Shown piece after piece: positions 26,486-34,930 of a DNA stretch of 64,000 bases. The translations under genes and the position numbers were made by a program. Source of the stretch: Acidobacteriota bacterium. Its GTDB lineage: Bacteria; Acidobacteriota; JAAYUB01. Within the stretch, counting starts at the first letter, position 1. Each line of letters begins with the position of its first letter. The notes below the pieces were generated by a model, which did not search any database, was not told the origin of the DNA, and worked only from the letters and a program-made list of their open reading frames with translations. Location of the stretch: positions 1-64,000 of the forward strand of contig JAGNHB010000015.1 of NCBI GenBank assembly GCA_018001935.1, read 5' to 3'.

Positions 26486-27936
26486 GCACCATCCGCGTCC
26501 TTCTGGCCGAAGATTCGCCCACCGTCCTCGCCTACTTCCAGGCGTTCCTGGAGGGGGAGGGCTTCGCGGTGACGACCGCCTCGGACGGATTGGACGCCAT
26601 CGGCAAGGTGTACCAGTCCATCCCGGACGTCGTCGTTTCGGACGTCGAGATGCCGGTGATGAACGGTTACCACCTCTGCCGCTTCCTCAAGAGTGAGGAC
26701 GAGACCCGGGGGATTCCGTTCATCCTGCTCACCGCGCTCACCGAGGGGGTTTACGAGTACTGGGGCCTGGAGATCGGCGCCGACCGCTACCTCCGCAAGG
26801 AATCCAGCCTGGAGGCCCTCGCGGCCACCATCCGCGAACTGGCCGCCGCTCCGGCCTTCGACCGCGAGGCCGTGCGGAAGGTCGGCGAGAAGTACGTCAC
26901 GTCCTTCCACATCCTCGACCGGCTGAACCGGATGCTGGACAAGGAACTGCGCCGGGTGACCCTGACGGGCAAGTTCACGTCCCTCGCCTTCCGGAACAGT
27001 TCCCTGGCCGACCTCGCCCACGAACTGGTGGACACCCTCGTCCGGATCGTCCACGTCGAGTCGCTGGCCGCCGTGATCCTCAACACCGAGGAGATCCGCT
27101 CGTTCATCCACGCTCCCCAGGCGATCTCGGAGCAGCACGCCTCCGACTTCTCCTCCTTCTGCCTGGACTTCCTGGAGGAGAAGTCCACCATCAACCTGGG
27201 GCAGGCCCGCCTGGAGCCGGATTGCTTCGCCTCCATCGAGCCCGTGGACGGCCCCTTCCGGGCCGGCGACGTCGTGTCCTTCTTCCGCCGGCTGTCGGAC
27301 GACTCCCAGATGGCGCTCTTCATCCTCCCGCCCCGGGAGGCCCCCGTCCAGCGCGAGTCCCTGGAACTCCTCGAGTCCCTCATGGACCACATCTCCATCG
27401 CCATGGGGCACACCTTCATGCAGGAGAAGATCCGGAGCCTCTCCGTCATCGACAGCCTCACCCACCTGTACAACCGCGGGCACTTCATGTCGCTGCTCAC
27501 GGCCGAGTACCGGCGGACCATCCGTCACAACCTGAACCTGTCGGTCATCTTCATGGACATCGACAATTTCAAGTCCGTCAACGACACCTTCGGCCACCTC
27601 TGCGGGGACCGGGTCCTGAAGGCCCTGGCCGAGACCATCGTCTCCACCATCCGGACCTCCGATGTGGCCGGGCGCTACGGCGGCGAGGAGTTCGTGGTCT
27701 ACCTTCCCGAGACCAACCTCGACAACGCCTACATGACCGCCGAGCGGCTGCGCCGGACCTGGGAGGGCCGGGTCATCCCCATCAGCAAGACCCAGGCCAC
27801 CCGGAGCACCATGAGCCTCGGCGTGGCCTCGGTGTCGGAAATCGACCCCGGCAAGGGCGTGGAGGGGATGCTGGAGCTGTCCGACCAGAAGCTGTACAAG
27901 GCCAAGCAGTCCGGGAAGAACCGCGTGGTTCGGTAG
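26482..27936 (+). CDS. REC-GGDEF diguanylate cyclase (WspR-like output)
   Basis: About 484 residues. REC (1-120) has phospho-acceptor Asp54 in VVSDVEMPVMNG. A middle region of about 180 residues, GAF-like in its strand pattern, is longer than in Pseudomonas WspR. The C-terminal GGDEF domain (about 315-484) has an intact active site GGEEF (400-404) and an inhibitory RxxD site (RTSD, 391-394). It makes c-di-GMP from two GTP, presumably when phosphorylated by the CheA-REC kinase. It is the only catalytically complete c-di-GMP enzyme of the operon and overlaps cheB by four bases. Confidence 0.95.
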   Translation: MSTIRVLLAEDSPTVLAYFQAFLEGEGFAVTTASDGLDAIGKVYQSIPDVVVSDVEMPVMNGYHLCRFLKSEDETRGIPFILLTALTEGVYEYWGLEIGADRYLRKESSLEALAATIRELAAAPAFDREAVRKVGEKYVTSFHILDRLNRMLDKELRRVTLTGKFTSLAFRNSSLADLAHELVDTLVRIVHVESLAAVILNTEEIRSFIHAPQAISEQHASDFSSFCLDFLEEKSTINLGQARLEPDCFASIEPVDGPFRAGDVVSFFRRLSDDSQMALFILPPREAPVQRESLELLESLMDHISIAMGHTFMQEKIRSLSVIDSLTHLYNRGHFMSLLTAEYRRTIRHNLNLSVIFMDIDNFKSVNDTFGHLCGDRVLKALAETIVSTIRTSDVAGRYGGEEFVVYLPETNLDNAYMTAERLRRTWEGRVIPISKTQATRSTMSLGVASVSEIDPGKGVEGMLELSDQKLYKAKQSGKNRVVR

Positions 27937-27957
27937 CCGGTCGCCGAGGCCTCCCCC

Positions 27958-29421
27958 ATGGGTGCTTTCTCTCACGCCTACCTCAAGGAGATCGCCGGTT
28001 TCCTCGAAAGCCGCTGCGGGCTGGTCTTCACGGACACCGAACTGCCGTCCCTCGCCCGGAAGCTGGAAGAACGCCTCCTGGCGCTCCAGTGCGGCTCCGC
28101 GGCGCAGTACCACAGCCTGATCACCTCGCCGGGCGAAGGCGCCGCGGAACTGAAGGAACTCGTCAACCGGGTCACCATCCACGAGACCTTCTTCTTCCGC
28201 ATCCCCGCCCACCTCCGGGTCTTCGCCGAGGAGATGCTGCCCGCCCTCGCCGAGGCCCGGAGGGCCGAAAAGCGCCTCAGGGTCTGGTCCGCGGGGTGTT
28301 CCACCGGCGAGGAGGCCTACTCGCTCGCCATCCAGGCCCTCGATTCCCGGCTCTTCAACGACTGGGACGTCCGCATCGTCGGCACGGACATCAGCGAACA
28401 GGTGGTGCAGACCGCCCGCCGGGGCGTCTACCGGGGCCGGACCATCCAGACCGTCCCCGCCCACCTGCTGAAGGCATTCTTCGACAACCGCCCGGACGGG
28501 TACTCCGTGGGCGAGGCGCCCCGGGCCCTCTGCGAGTTCCAGGTTCACAACCTGGTCACCGACCTCCCCCCCCTGCCCCGCTTCGACGTGGTCTTCTTCC
28601 GGAACGTGATGATCTACTTCCCGCCGGCCGTCACCCGGCGGATCATCGACACCCTCCACCGGCAGATCCCCGACGACGGTTACCTGGTGATCGGCCCCGC
28701 GGAAACCCTGTGGCAGCTCAGCGACCGCTTCGTGCCCCACTACCGGGGCGACTGTTTCATCTACCGGAAATCGGCCGCGGGGGACGCGACGGCGGCAACG
28801 CCGCGCCTGCCCGCCGCCCCGGCCCCGCCCGCGGCGGCCGCGGCCGCCCCCGCCGCCCCCCTGCCGAAACCCGGCCCCGCCCCGCGCCCGGCCGTGCCGG
28901 CCGAAGCGCGGAAGTCGTTCCTGAGCGCCTCGGAGCGGGACCGCCTCAAGATGGTGGAGGACTTTTTGAGCGCCGGGGGTTACCCCGAGGCGATGAACAT
29001 CCTCGAGACCCTCCCGGAAGACCTGGACACGCTGTTCCTCCAGTGCGAGTGCCTGCTTTCCATGGGCCGCTACCCCCAGTTCCTGGACCGCAAGGACCGG
29101 CTGCTGGAGAGGGACCCGCTCCACGTCGAGATCCGATACCTGCACGCCCTGTACCTCTCCAACAAGGGTTCGGGCGACGCGGCGCGGGAGGAGATCCAGA
29201 AGGTGCTCTTCACCGACGAGTACCTCCTCCAGCCGCGGTACACCCTGATGCTGCTCCACGAGCGCTCGGGGCGGAAGGACCAGGCCCGGCAGGAGTGCCG
29301 GAACCTGGTGCGAATCGTCGAGTCGGGCCGGGGCAAGGACTTTCGGCACCGGATCCACGTCCGCAAGTTCGCGGAAGCGGAGATCCTGCGCCACTGCAAG
29401 GACCGCCTGGCCAGGGGATGA
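27958..29421 (+). CDS. CheR-type methyltransferase with C-terminal TPR region (WspC-like)
   Basis: 487 residues. The CheR all-alpha N-domain (1-80) is followed by the SAM-binding domain with SAGCSTGEEAYSLA, IVGTDIS and FFRNVMIYF. An Ala/Pro-rich linker (about 275-315) leads to a helical region (330-487) with tetratricopeptide-like spacing (GGYPEAMNIL, DTLFLQCECLLSMGRYPQF). CheR-TPR fusions are the WspC form. It should methylate the receptor and oppose CheB. It lies 21 bases after the REC-GGDEF gene. Confidence 0.94.
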   Translation: MGAFSHAYLKEIAGFLESRCGLVFTDTELPSLARKLEERLLALQCGSAAQYHSLITSPGEGAAELKELVNRVTIHETFFFRIPAHLRVFAEEMLPALAEARRAEKRLRVWSAGCSTGEEAYSLAIQALDSRLFNDWDVRIVGTDISEQVVQTARRGVYRGRTIQTVPAHLLKAFFDNRPDGYSVGEAPRALCEFQVHNLVTDLPPLPRFDVVFFRNVMIYFPPAVTRRIIDTLHRQIPDDGYLVIGPAETLWQLSDRFVPHYRGDCFIYRKSAAGDATAATPRLPAAPAPPAAAAAAPAAPLPKPGPAPRPAVPAEARKSFLSASERDRLKMVEDFLSAGGYPEAMNILETLPEDLDTLFLQCECLLSMGRYPQFLDRKDRLLERDPLHVEIRYLHALYLSNKGSGDAAREEIQKVLFTDEYLLQPRYTLMLLHERSGRKDQARQECRNLVRIVESGRGKDFRHRIHVRKFAEAEILRHCKDRLARG

Positions 29422-29452
29422 CCCCGCCTATGGGCGCGAGTGGGAGGAAAAG

Positions 29453-30664
29453 ATGAGAATCGACCTGGTCCCGTTGATGTCCCCGCTTCACACTCCTGAC
29501 CGGCTCGGGGGCCAGGCGGCGTGGCTCCGCCGCGTGGAGGCGTCCGGCCGGTTCCGCTTCCGGGACCACCCGGCGGACGACGTTCCCCGGGGCCCGCTGG
29601 CCGTGGTCTGGGTCCGCACCGGGGGGACGGAGCGCCAGTTCGTCGAGCGGTTCCCCCTCCTGAAAGGCCCGGTCTTTCTCCTGGCCAACCCGGGCGAGAA
29701 CAGCCTCGCGGCCGCGCTGGAGATCCTGGCCTGGGTCCGGTCCCGGGGCCGGGACGGCGAGATCCTGCACGGGGACCCGGTCGGCATCGGACGGCGGCTC
29801 GCCCTCCTCGGCCGCTGCGCCGCCGCCCGCAGCCGCCTGGGGCGGGAACGGCTCGGGGTGATCGGCGAGCCTTCCGACTGGCTCATCGCCAGCCGTGCCG
29901 ACGCCCGCCTCGTGAAGGAGCGTTGGGGGGCGCGGATCCGGGACGTGAGCCTGGAGGAGCTGGTCCGCCACTGCCGCAGGGAAGGGCAAACCCCCTCCGG
30001 GGAAGGGGACGCGGCGTGGACGGACGGGGGGGACGGGACGGGCCCCACCCCGGGGACGCGGGCCCTGCGGGCCGCCCTCCTGTCGGTGGCCCGGGCGCAC
30101 CGCCTGACGGGCCTCACCCTGCGCTGCTTCGACCTGCTGGGGACCCTTCGCGAGACCGGGTGCATCCCCCTCGCCCAGCTCAACGACGCGGGGTTCCCCG
30201 CCGCCTGTGAAGGGGACGTGCCTTCCCTGTTCACCATGGTTCTCGGCCGGCACCTCGGGGCCGGGGCCGCCTTCATGTGCAACCCGGCCGAGGCCGACCT
30301 CGCCGCGGGCGAGATGGTCCTCGCCCACTGCACCGTGCCGTTGTCCATGACCACCTCCCGAACGGTGGACACCCACTTCGAGTCCGGCCTGGGCGCGGCG
30401 ATCCGCGGGACCCTCCCGCCGGGCCCCTGCACCCTCGTCCGCGCCGGCGGGCCGGCCCTCGACCGGTTCTGGGTCGCCCCGGGAGCGATCCTGGAGAACC
30501 TCCGCCGCCCGGACCTCTGCCGCACCCAGGTCCGGGTCCGCCTGGACAGCGGGCTGGCGGAGATGTTCGACGACCCCTTGGGCAACCACCGCGTCCTCTT
30601 TCTCGGCGACCACGCCGGGGCCTTCCGGGCCTTCCTCCGCTACTTCGCCCCGCCGGCCCGCTGA
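29453..30664 (+). CDS. L-fucose isomerase-like (COG2407-type) protein
   Basis: 403 residues. A C-terminal half with RCFDLLGT, CIPLAQLNDAGFPAACEGDVPSL and HCTVPL resembles the sugar-isomerase family of FucI/AraA-related proteins, where ACEGD contributes to the metal site. The N-terminal half is diverged and carries a Gly/Asp-rich insertion near 185-200. Substrate not determinable. It starts 31 bases after the CheR-type gene with a GGGAGG site, so it may be the last gene of the operon, though its function has no obvious link to signalling. Confidence 0.6.
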   Translation: MRIDLVPLMSPLHTPDRLGGQAAWLRRVEASGRFRFRDHPADDVPRGPLAVVWVRTGGTERQFVERFPLLKGPVFLLANPGENSLAAALEILAWVRSRGRDGEILHGDPVGIGRRLALLGRCAAARSRLGRERLGVIGEPSDWLIASRADARLVKERWGARIRDVSLEELVRHCRREGQTPSGEGDAAWTDGGDGTGPTPGTRALRAALLSVARAHRLTGLTLRCFDLLGTLRETGCIPLAQLNDAGFPAACEGDVPSLFTMVLGRHLGAGAAFMCNPAEADLAAGEMVLAHCTVPLSMTTSRTVDTHFESGLGAAIRGTLPPGPCTLVRAGGPALDRFWVAPGAILENLRRPDLCRTQVRVRLDSGLAEMFDDPLGNHRVLFLGDHAGAFRAFLRYFAPPAR

Positions 30665-30941
30665 CCCGGGCCCGGCCCCCATCGGCGGGCAGGGCCCATC
30701 ACCGCGCCGGGCGGCGGCGCGACGGACCGGCCGTTGTCCCGGCGCCGGGGGCGGGGCCCGTCCCTCCCGCCCGGACGTTACCCGCGTGCCGGAGCGCTCC
30801 CGCCGCCGGAGCCGACGCCGCGCCGGCACGGGGAACCCGTCGCGGAATGGCTCGTAATAGCAATCCTGTGCTTTTTTTTCTTGTGTATTCCACCGAAGTC
30901 CGATAAATTTCGTTGTTTATTCTGCACTTGGAGGTAAGGTG

Positions 30942-31919
30942 ATGAAAAGGATGTCCCTGCTGATTCTGATCGCGGCTGGCGGGCTGGTCGTGGCCGGGTT
31001 TGCCCAGGCCCCGGTGAAGCCGCAGGACAAGGCGCTGCCGGGAAGCCCGGCGGAAGCCGCCCGCAAGGCAACGGTGGTGGCCGAGGGCGGGGATTTCAAG
31101 GTGACCGTGGACGACATCGAGCGCTCCTTCACCAACATCCCGCCCCAGTTCCTCGAGCACTTCAACGACCCGGGCCGCAAGGAGAACTACATCCTGGAGT
31201 TCGTCAACAAGATCGTCTTCGCGAAGGAGGCCCAGGCCCGGGGCTACCTGAACCGGGAGCGGATCCGCCGCCAGATCGAGGACTACACCCGGACCATCCT
31301 CTACACGGAACTCTCGAAGGACGTCACGGACAACATCTTCATCTCGAACGAGGAAGTCCAGAAGTACTACGACGAGCACCGCATGTCGTACGCCATGCCC
31401 GAGCGGGTCAAGGCCCGGCACATCCTCGTGAAAACGGAAGCCGACGCAGCCGCCGTCCAGGCGGAACTCGACAAGTGGGCCGACTGGAACGAACTGGCCC
31501 GGAAGTACTCCCAGGACAAGGCGACCAGCAACAAGGGCGGTGACCTCGGGTTCATCCGCAAGGGCGACATGGACCTCGATTTCGAGAAGGCCGCCTTCGC
31601 CCTCGAGGCGGGGAAGACCGAGGGCCCCATCAAGACCCGTTCCGGGTTCGAGTTCGTTCGGGTGGAGATGAAAAAACCCACGGAGATCCTCCCCCTCGAG
31701 AGTGTCAAGAATTCCATCCTGAACCGCCTGACGGCCGAGAAGAAGGCGGAGATCCTGGCCAGGACCAAGGACGAACTCGCGAAGAAGTACGGGGTCGTCC
31801 TTTCCAAGGACAAGTTCGACAGCGTCCAGCCGACCGTCGGCAAGCCGGCAGGGTCTTCCGGGCCCGGCGCCCCGGCATCCCGGCCCCGGGAGAGACAGCC
31901 GCTCACCCAGCCCCAGTGA
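30942..31919 (+). CDS. Secreted parvulin-type peptidyl-prolyl isomerase (PrsA/SurA-like)
   Basis: About 325 residues. A signal peptide (MSLLILIAAGGLVVAGFAQA) is followed by an N-terminal chaperone-like helical region with a SurA_N-like pattern (about 45-135). The PPIC rotamase domain (about 145-240) has VKARHILVKTE, LARKYSQD, GGDLGFIRKG and RSGFEFVRV. The tail is Pro/Gln-rich. It likely folds or escorts envelope proteins. GGAGG lies 7 bases before ATG 30942; GTG 30939 is in frame but worse placed. The preceding 277 bases hold no gene; a TTCTTG/GATAAA pair (30878-30907, 18-base spacer) is a weak promoter candidate. The transglycosylase gene starts 16 bases downstream. Confidence 0.92.
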   Translation: MKRMSLLILIAAGGLVVAGFAQAPVKPQDKALPGSPAEAARKATVVAEGGDFKVTVDDIERSFTNIPPQFLEHFNDPGRKENYILEFVNKIVFAKEAQARGYLNRERIRRQIEDYTRTILYTELSKDVTDNIFISNEEVQKYYDEHRMSYAMPERVKARHILVKTEADAAAVQAELDKWADWNELARKYSQDKATSNKGGDLGFIRKGDMDLDFEKAAFALEAGKTEGPIKTRSGFEFVRVEMKKPTEILPLESVKNSILNRLTAEKKAEILARTKDELAKKYGVVLSKDKFDSVQPTVGKPAGSSGPGAPASRPRERQPLTQPQ

Positions 31920-31935
31920 CGGCGGCAGGTGACCG

Positions 31936-33534
31936 ATGACGTCCCCGAGACCGGTTCTCCCCGCGGCACCCGGGCGGGACCGCCGCCGAACCCCTCCCTG
32001 GGCGCTGGTGACGATGGCGGTGCTGGGGGCCCTGGTCTGCAGCCCGGTCCCGGTCGTCCCGGCGCAGGCGGTCCTCTTTCCTGAAACCGGCATGGAGGGG
32101 GCCGTCTCTTTCTGGGAGGACATCTTCACCCGGTACGGGAAAAACCAGATCCTCATCCACGACGCGGAGACGGTGGACCTCGTCTGGGAGGTCCTCGACG
32201 TGTCGGGGGACTACGAAACGGACCCCGACGCCGCCCGGGAGCAGCGGCGGGTCGTCTCCGAAGCCCAGCGTCGCTGGGAGGAGACCCTTTCGGGCCTCGC
32301 CGGCCGCCTCCGGGAAAAGGCGCCCCTCGAGCCGGGGGAACAGGCCGTCGTCGAACTCGCCCGGAAGCGCCTCGGCCGGGCCCCCGAGCCCGGGGACTTC
32401 GCGGGTTTCGCGGGGCGGCTGCACACCCAGCGCGGCATCCGCGAACGCTTCACGCGCGGGTGGGTGCTGGCAGGGCGTTACCTCCCGCACATGGCCGAGG
32501 TGTTCGCGGAGGCGGGCGTGCCCCTCGACATCCTGGCGCTCCCCCTCTTCGAGTCCTCCTTCGTGCTCTCTTCCCGCTCCAGCAAGGGTGCGGTGGGCGT
32601 CTGGCAGTTCATCCGCTCCACGGGCCGGATCTACCTCGGCCAGGTGAACAAGCAGCTGGACTTCCGCCTCGACCCCATCCTGGCGACCCGCGGCGCCTCC
32701 CGCTACCTTCTCGACGCCCACCGCAGGCTGGGGAGCTGGCCGCTGGCGGTGATGTCCTACAACCACGGCGTCGGCGGGATCTCCCGGGCCCGGGACGAGT
32801 TCGGGACCGACCACGTCCGCATCATGAAACACTACGCGTCGAGGCTTTTCGGTTATGCGTCGCGGAACTATTACCCGGAATTCCTGGCGGCGCTCCGGAT
32901 CCTGCGAAACCCCCAGCAGTACTTCCCGCCGGACGTGACCCCCCACCCGCCCTGGTTGTTCACCCGGGTGGAACTGACCGCGAAAACCCCCGTCAAGACC
33001 GTGCTGGATCGCTTCGACGTGGACCACGAGACCTTCCTGGCCTACAACCCCGCGGTCCTGTCGAAAAGCTTGAAGTTGTCCCTGCCGGCCGGTTACCCGG
33101 TCCGGCTCCCGCCCGACGCGGTCGGGGCGGCCCCCCCTGTGCGGCCGCCCTCCGACCTTCCGCTCCGGGCCGCCCCCCCGGCAACGGCCCCCGCCGCAAA
33201 CGGGAGCCGGGCCACCGCGTCCCCGCCCCCGGCAGCGGGGCCCGGCGGGGCCCGACCCGTGCTCACCCTCGTGTCCCCGCCGCCCCCGGCGCACAGCGCC
33301 GCCCGCACCCCCGCGGAACCGGCCACCCCCTCGCCGGCCGAGCTTCGCCGGCCGGAACCGGGGGGGCCCGGGACAACCCGGTATCACATCGTGCAGCCGG
33401 GGGAAACGGTTTACCGGATCTCGAGGATCTACGGCGTGAAACCCGAGCAGATCCGCCGGTGGAACGCGCTCAAGGACTTCACGATCCAGCCCGGGCAGCG
33501 ACTGGCGGTCTCGCCCGGCGCCGGCCGGCGATAG
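31936..33534 (+). CDS. MltD-like membrane-bound lytic transglycosylase with LysM
   Basis: 532 residues. An N-terminal hydrophobic segment (WALVTMAVLGALVCS) probably serves for export. The transglycosylase SLT domain (about 180-330) has catalytic Glu206 in LPLFESSF, GVWQFIRSTGR and VMSYNHGVGG, as in MltD. A Pro/Ala-rich linker (about 400-470) leads to a single LysM peptidoglycan-binding motif (YHIVQPGETVYRISRIYGV, family core GETVYRIS). It cleaves peptidoglycan glycan strands. Co-transcribed with the parvulin gene by spacing. Confidence 0.94.
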   Translation: MTSPRPVLPAAPGRDRRRTPPWALVTMAVLGALVCSPVPVVPAQAVLFPETGMEGAVSFWEDIFTRYGKNQILIHDAETVDLVWEVLDVSGDYETDPDAAREQRRVVSEAQRRWEETLSGLAGRLREKAPLEPGEQAVVELARKRLGRAPEPGDFAGFAGRLHTQRGIRERFTRGWVLAGRYLPHMAEVFAEAGVPLDILALPLFESSFVLSSRSSKGAVGVWQFIRSTGRIYLGQVNKQLDFRLDPILATRGASRYLLDAHRRLGSWPLAVMSYNHGVGGISRARDEFGTDHVRIMKHYASRLFGYASRNYYPEFLAALRILRNPQQYFPPDVTPHPPWLFTRVELTAKTPVKTVLDRFDVDHETFLAYNPAVLSKSLKLSLPAGYPVRLPPDAVGAAPPVRPPSDLPLRAAPPATAPAANGSRATASPPPAAGPGGARPVLTLVSPPPPAHSAARTPAEPATPSPAELRRPEPGGPGTTRYHIVQPGETVYRISRIYGVKPEQIRRWNALKDFTIQPGQRLAVSPGAGRR

Positions 33535-33600
33535 CGGGCCCCGCCCACCCCCGCCCGGCCGGGACCGGTCGAAGCGTCGCGCACTTCCCCGTCGGCCGGG

Positions 33601-34092
33601 TCACTTCAGAAGGTATACCGAGAGGTGGAGGTTGCCGTTACAGTTCTTCGGCTCCACCCGGATGGTGATGCTCTCGCCGTAAACGGCCGTCGAGAGGGCT
33701 TCCCCGTCGGTCCGCCCCGTGTCGATGGCGATGTCTTTCTTGTAGTAATCGAAATCCTTGTCCCCGTCCTTGGTGGACAGGGTCAGCTTGACCGCAGTGG
33801 CCACCACCTTGCTGGTCCGCTCGGAGCCCGTCATGAAGAGGACGATCCGGAAATCGCGGAAACCGAGGGTCGGCACCGTCCAGGACACGGGGTTCTTGTC
33901 GGTGACACGGACGTCCGACGCCAATTGGTAGAACAGCGTGTCGGGTGCGATCTTGAGGTCCCACTCCAGTTTCGCGGGGTAGGCGGGCTGAGTCCCTTTG
34001 GGGTTCGGAAGGTCCTCGGCGGCCGCCACGCCGACCGACAACGCCATCAGAAACACCATTCCGAAAAGCGCAAACAGCTTACGTCCGTTCAT
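33601..34092 (-). CDS. Secreted protein of unknown function
   Basis: 163 residues with a signal peptide (LFALFGMVFLMALSVGVAAA). The mature part is a compact strand-rich domain (WTVPTLGFRDFRIVLFM; ITIRVEPKNCNGNLHLSVYLL). No family recognised. A GGAGGAT ribosome-binding site and the promoter at 34132-34160 support it as a single-gene unit. Confidence 0.75.
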   Translation of the reverse strand: MNGRKLFALFGMVFLMALSVGVAAAEDLPNPKGTQPAYPAKLEWDLKIAPDTLFYQLASDVRVTDKNPVSWTVPTLGFRDFRIVLFMTGSERTSKVVATAVKLTLSTKDGDKDFDYYKKDIAIDTGRTDGEALSTAVYGESITIRVEPKNCNGNLHLSVYLLK

Positions 34093-34131
34093 ACATCCTC
34101 CTTCGCATTTCGCGGCTGGTCTTGTCGCTTC

Positions 34132-34160
34132 ATTCTAGACCGGGGGTTCCGCCGCCGCAA
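34132..34160 (-). promoter_or_regulatory. Promoter for the 33601-34092 gene
   Basis: On the minus strand: TTGCGG (34160-34155), 17-base spacer, TAGAAT (34137-34132), about 40 bases before the start codon. Confidence 0.55.
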
Positions 34161-34185
34161 GGGAAATCCGGGGCCGGCCGGGCGG

Positions 34186-34728
34186 TCAGGGGCGAAACCC
34201 CGCGGCCCCGCGGATAAGCCGGACCGTGTAGATGGCCGCCAGGAGCAGAGTGGCGCCCATCCCCGGCCAGACGCCCCACCAGGGGAGACGGCCGCCCGGC
34301 CCCGACGCCACCTGGATCACGGCGAGGACGGCGGTCAGCAGGATTGTCTCGATGGCAACCCCCACCGCGAACAGGAACTCCACCACCAAGTCGCGGTAGT
34401 CCGCCTGCCGCTCCGGCGGGAGCGCCAGGAACGCCTCCTTGTTGGGGATGTTGATCCAGCGGGGGTGCCGGAAGCTCCAGCGCGTCAACGCCGCAGCGGC
34501 GAAGAACAGGGCCGCGGTGGCCCAGGGGAGCATGAAGAAGAGGACGGCGACCTCCCACCCCCTCCCCGCCCAGCGGTCCGGCCGGCCCGCCAGGTCGAAG
34601 TGGACGGGCACCCTGGACGGGAGACCGTGCCAGGCCACGATCCCGACGATCCCCGTCACCGACGGGATGACCAGGTTGAGGGCGACCAGGGCGCGGCGAA
34701 CCCAGGTTCTTCTTTCGTTCTCCATCAT
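34186..34728 (-). CDS. DUF1648-type integral membrane protein
   Basis: About 180 residues with four predicted membrane helices. The motif LPSRVPVHFDLAGRPDRW near residue 30 is diagnostic of the DUF1648 family, best known from SdpI-like immunity proteins and regulators. No SdpR-like repressor or toxin gene is adjacent. Start chosen at the ATG after GGAGGAG; an in-frame GTG three codons upstream is less likely. Confidence 0.8.
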   Translation of the reverse strand: MMENERRTWVRRALVALNLVIPSVTGIVGIVAWHGLPSRVPVHFDLAGRPDRWAGRGWEVAVLFFMLPWATAALFFAAAALTRWSFRHPRWINIPNKEAFLALPPERQADYRDLVVEFLFAVGVAIETILLTAVLAVIQVASGPGGRLPWWGVWPGMGATLLLAAIYTVRLIRGAAGFRP

Positions 34729-34755
34729 CTCCTCCACGGACGTTCCAATCTTGAG

Positions 34756-34849
34756 GGGTTCGCAAAAAGTCGGAAAACGAGCGGGAAAGTGTCTGTAAGG
34801 CCTTTGTTTGAGCCATCACCCGGAGGGTGATGGTACTTTTTGCGAACCC
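34756..34849. repeat. 94-bp inverted-repeat element with internal hairpin
   Basis: Perfect 15-base terminal inverted repeats GGGTTCGCAAAAAGT (34756-34770) and its complement (34835-34849) enclose a second perfect hairpin (34813-34821 with 34825-34833). Pieces of the same end sequence recur at 42066-42075 and near 43530. It looks like a small non-autonomous palindromic element. Adjacent bases 34866-34905 carry a TTCGCGTTCATCCGCGTGTT-type dispersed repeat. Confidence 0.7.
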
Positions 34850-34930
34850 ATCACTCGAGGAAGATTTCCGATTCGCGTTCATCCGCGTGTTTCGCGGGCA
34901 AAATACAGCTATTGGCGGGTCCACCCTTCG

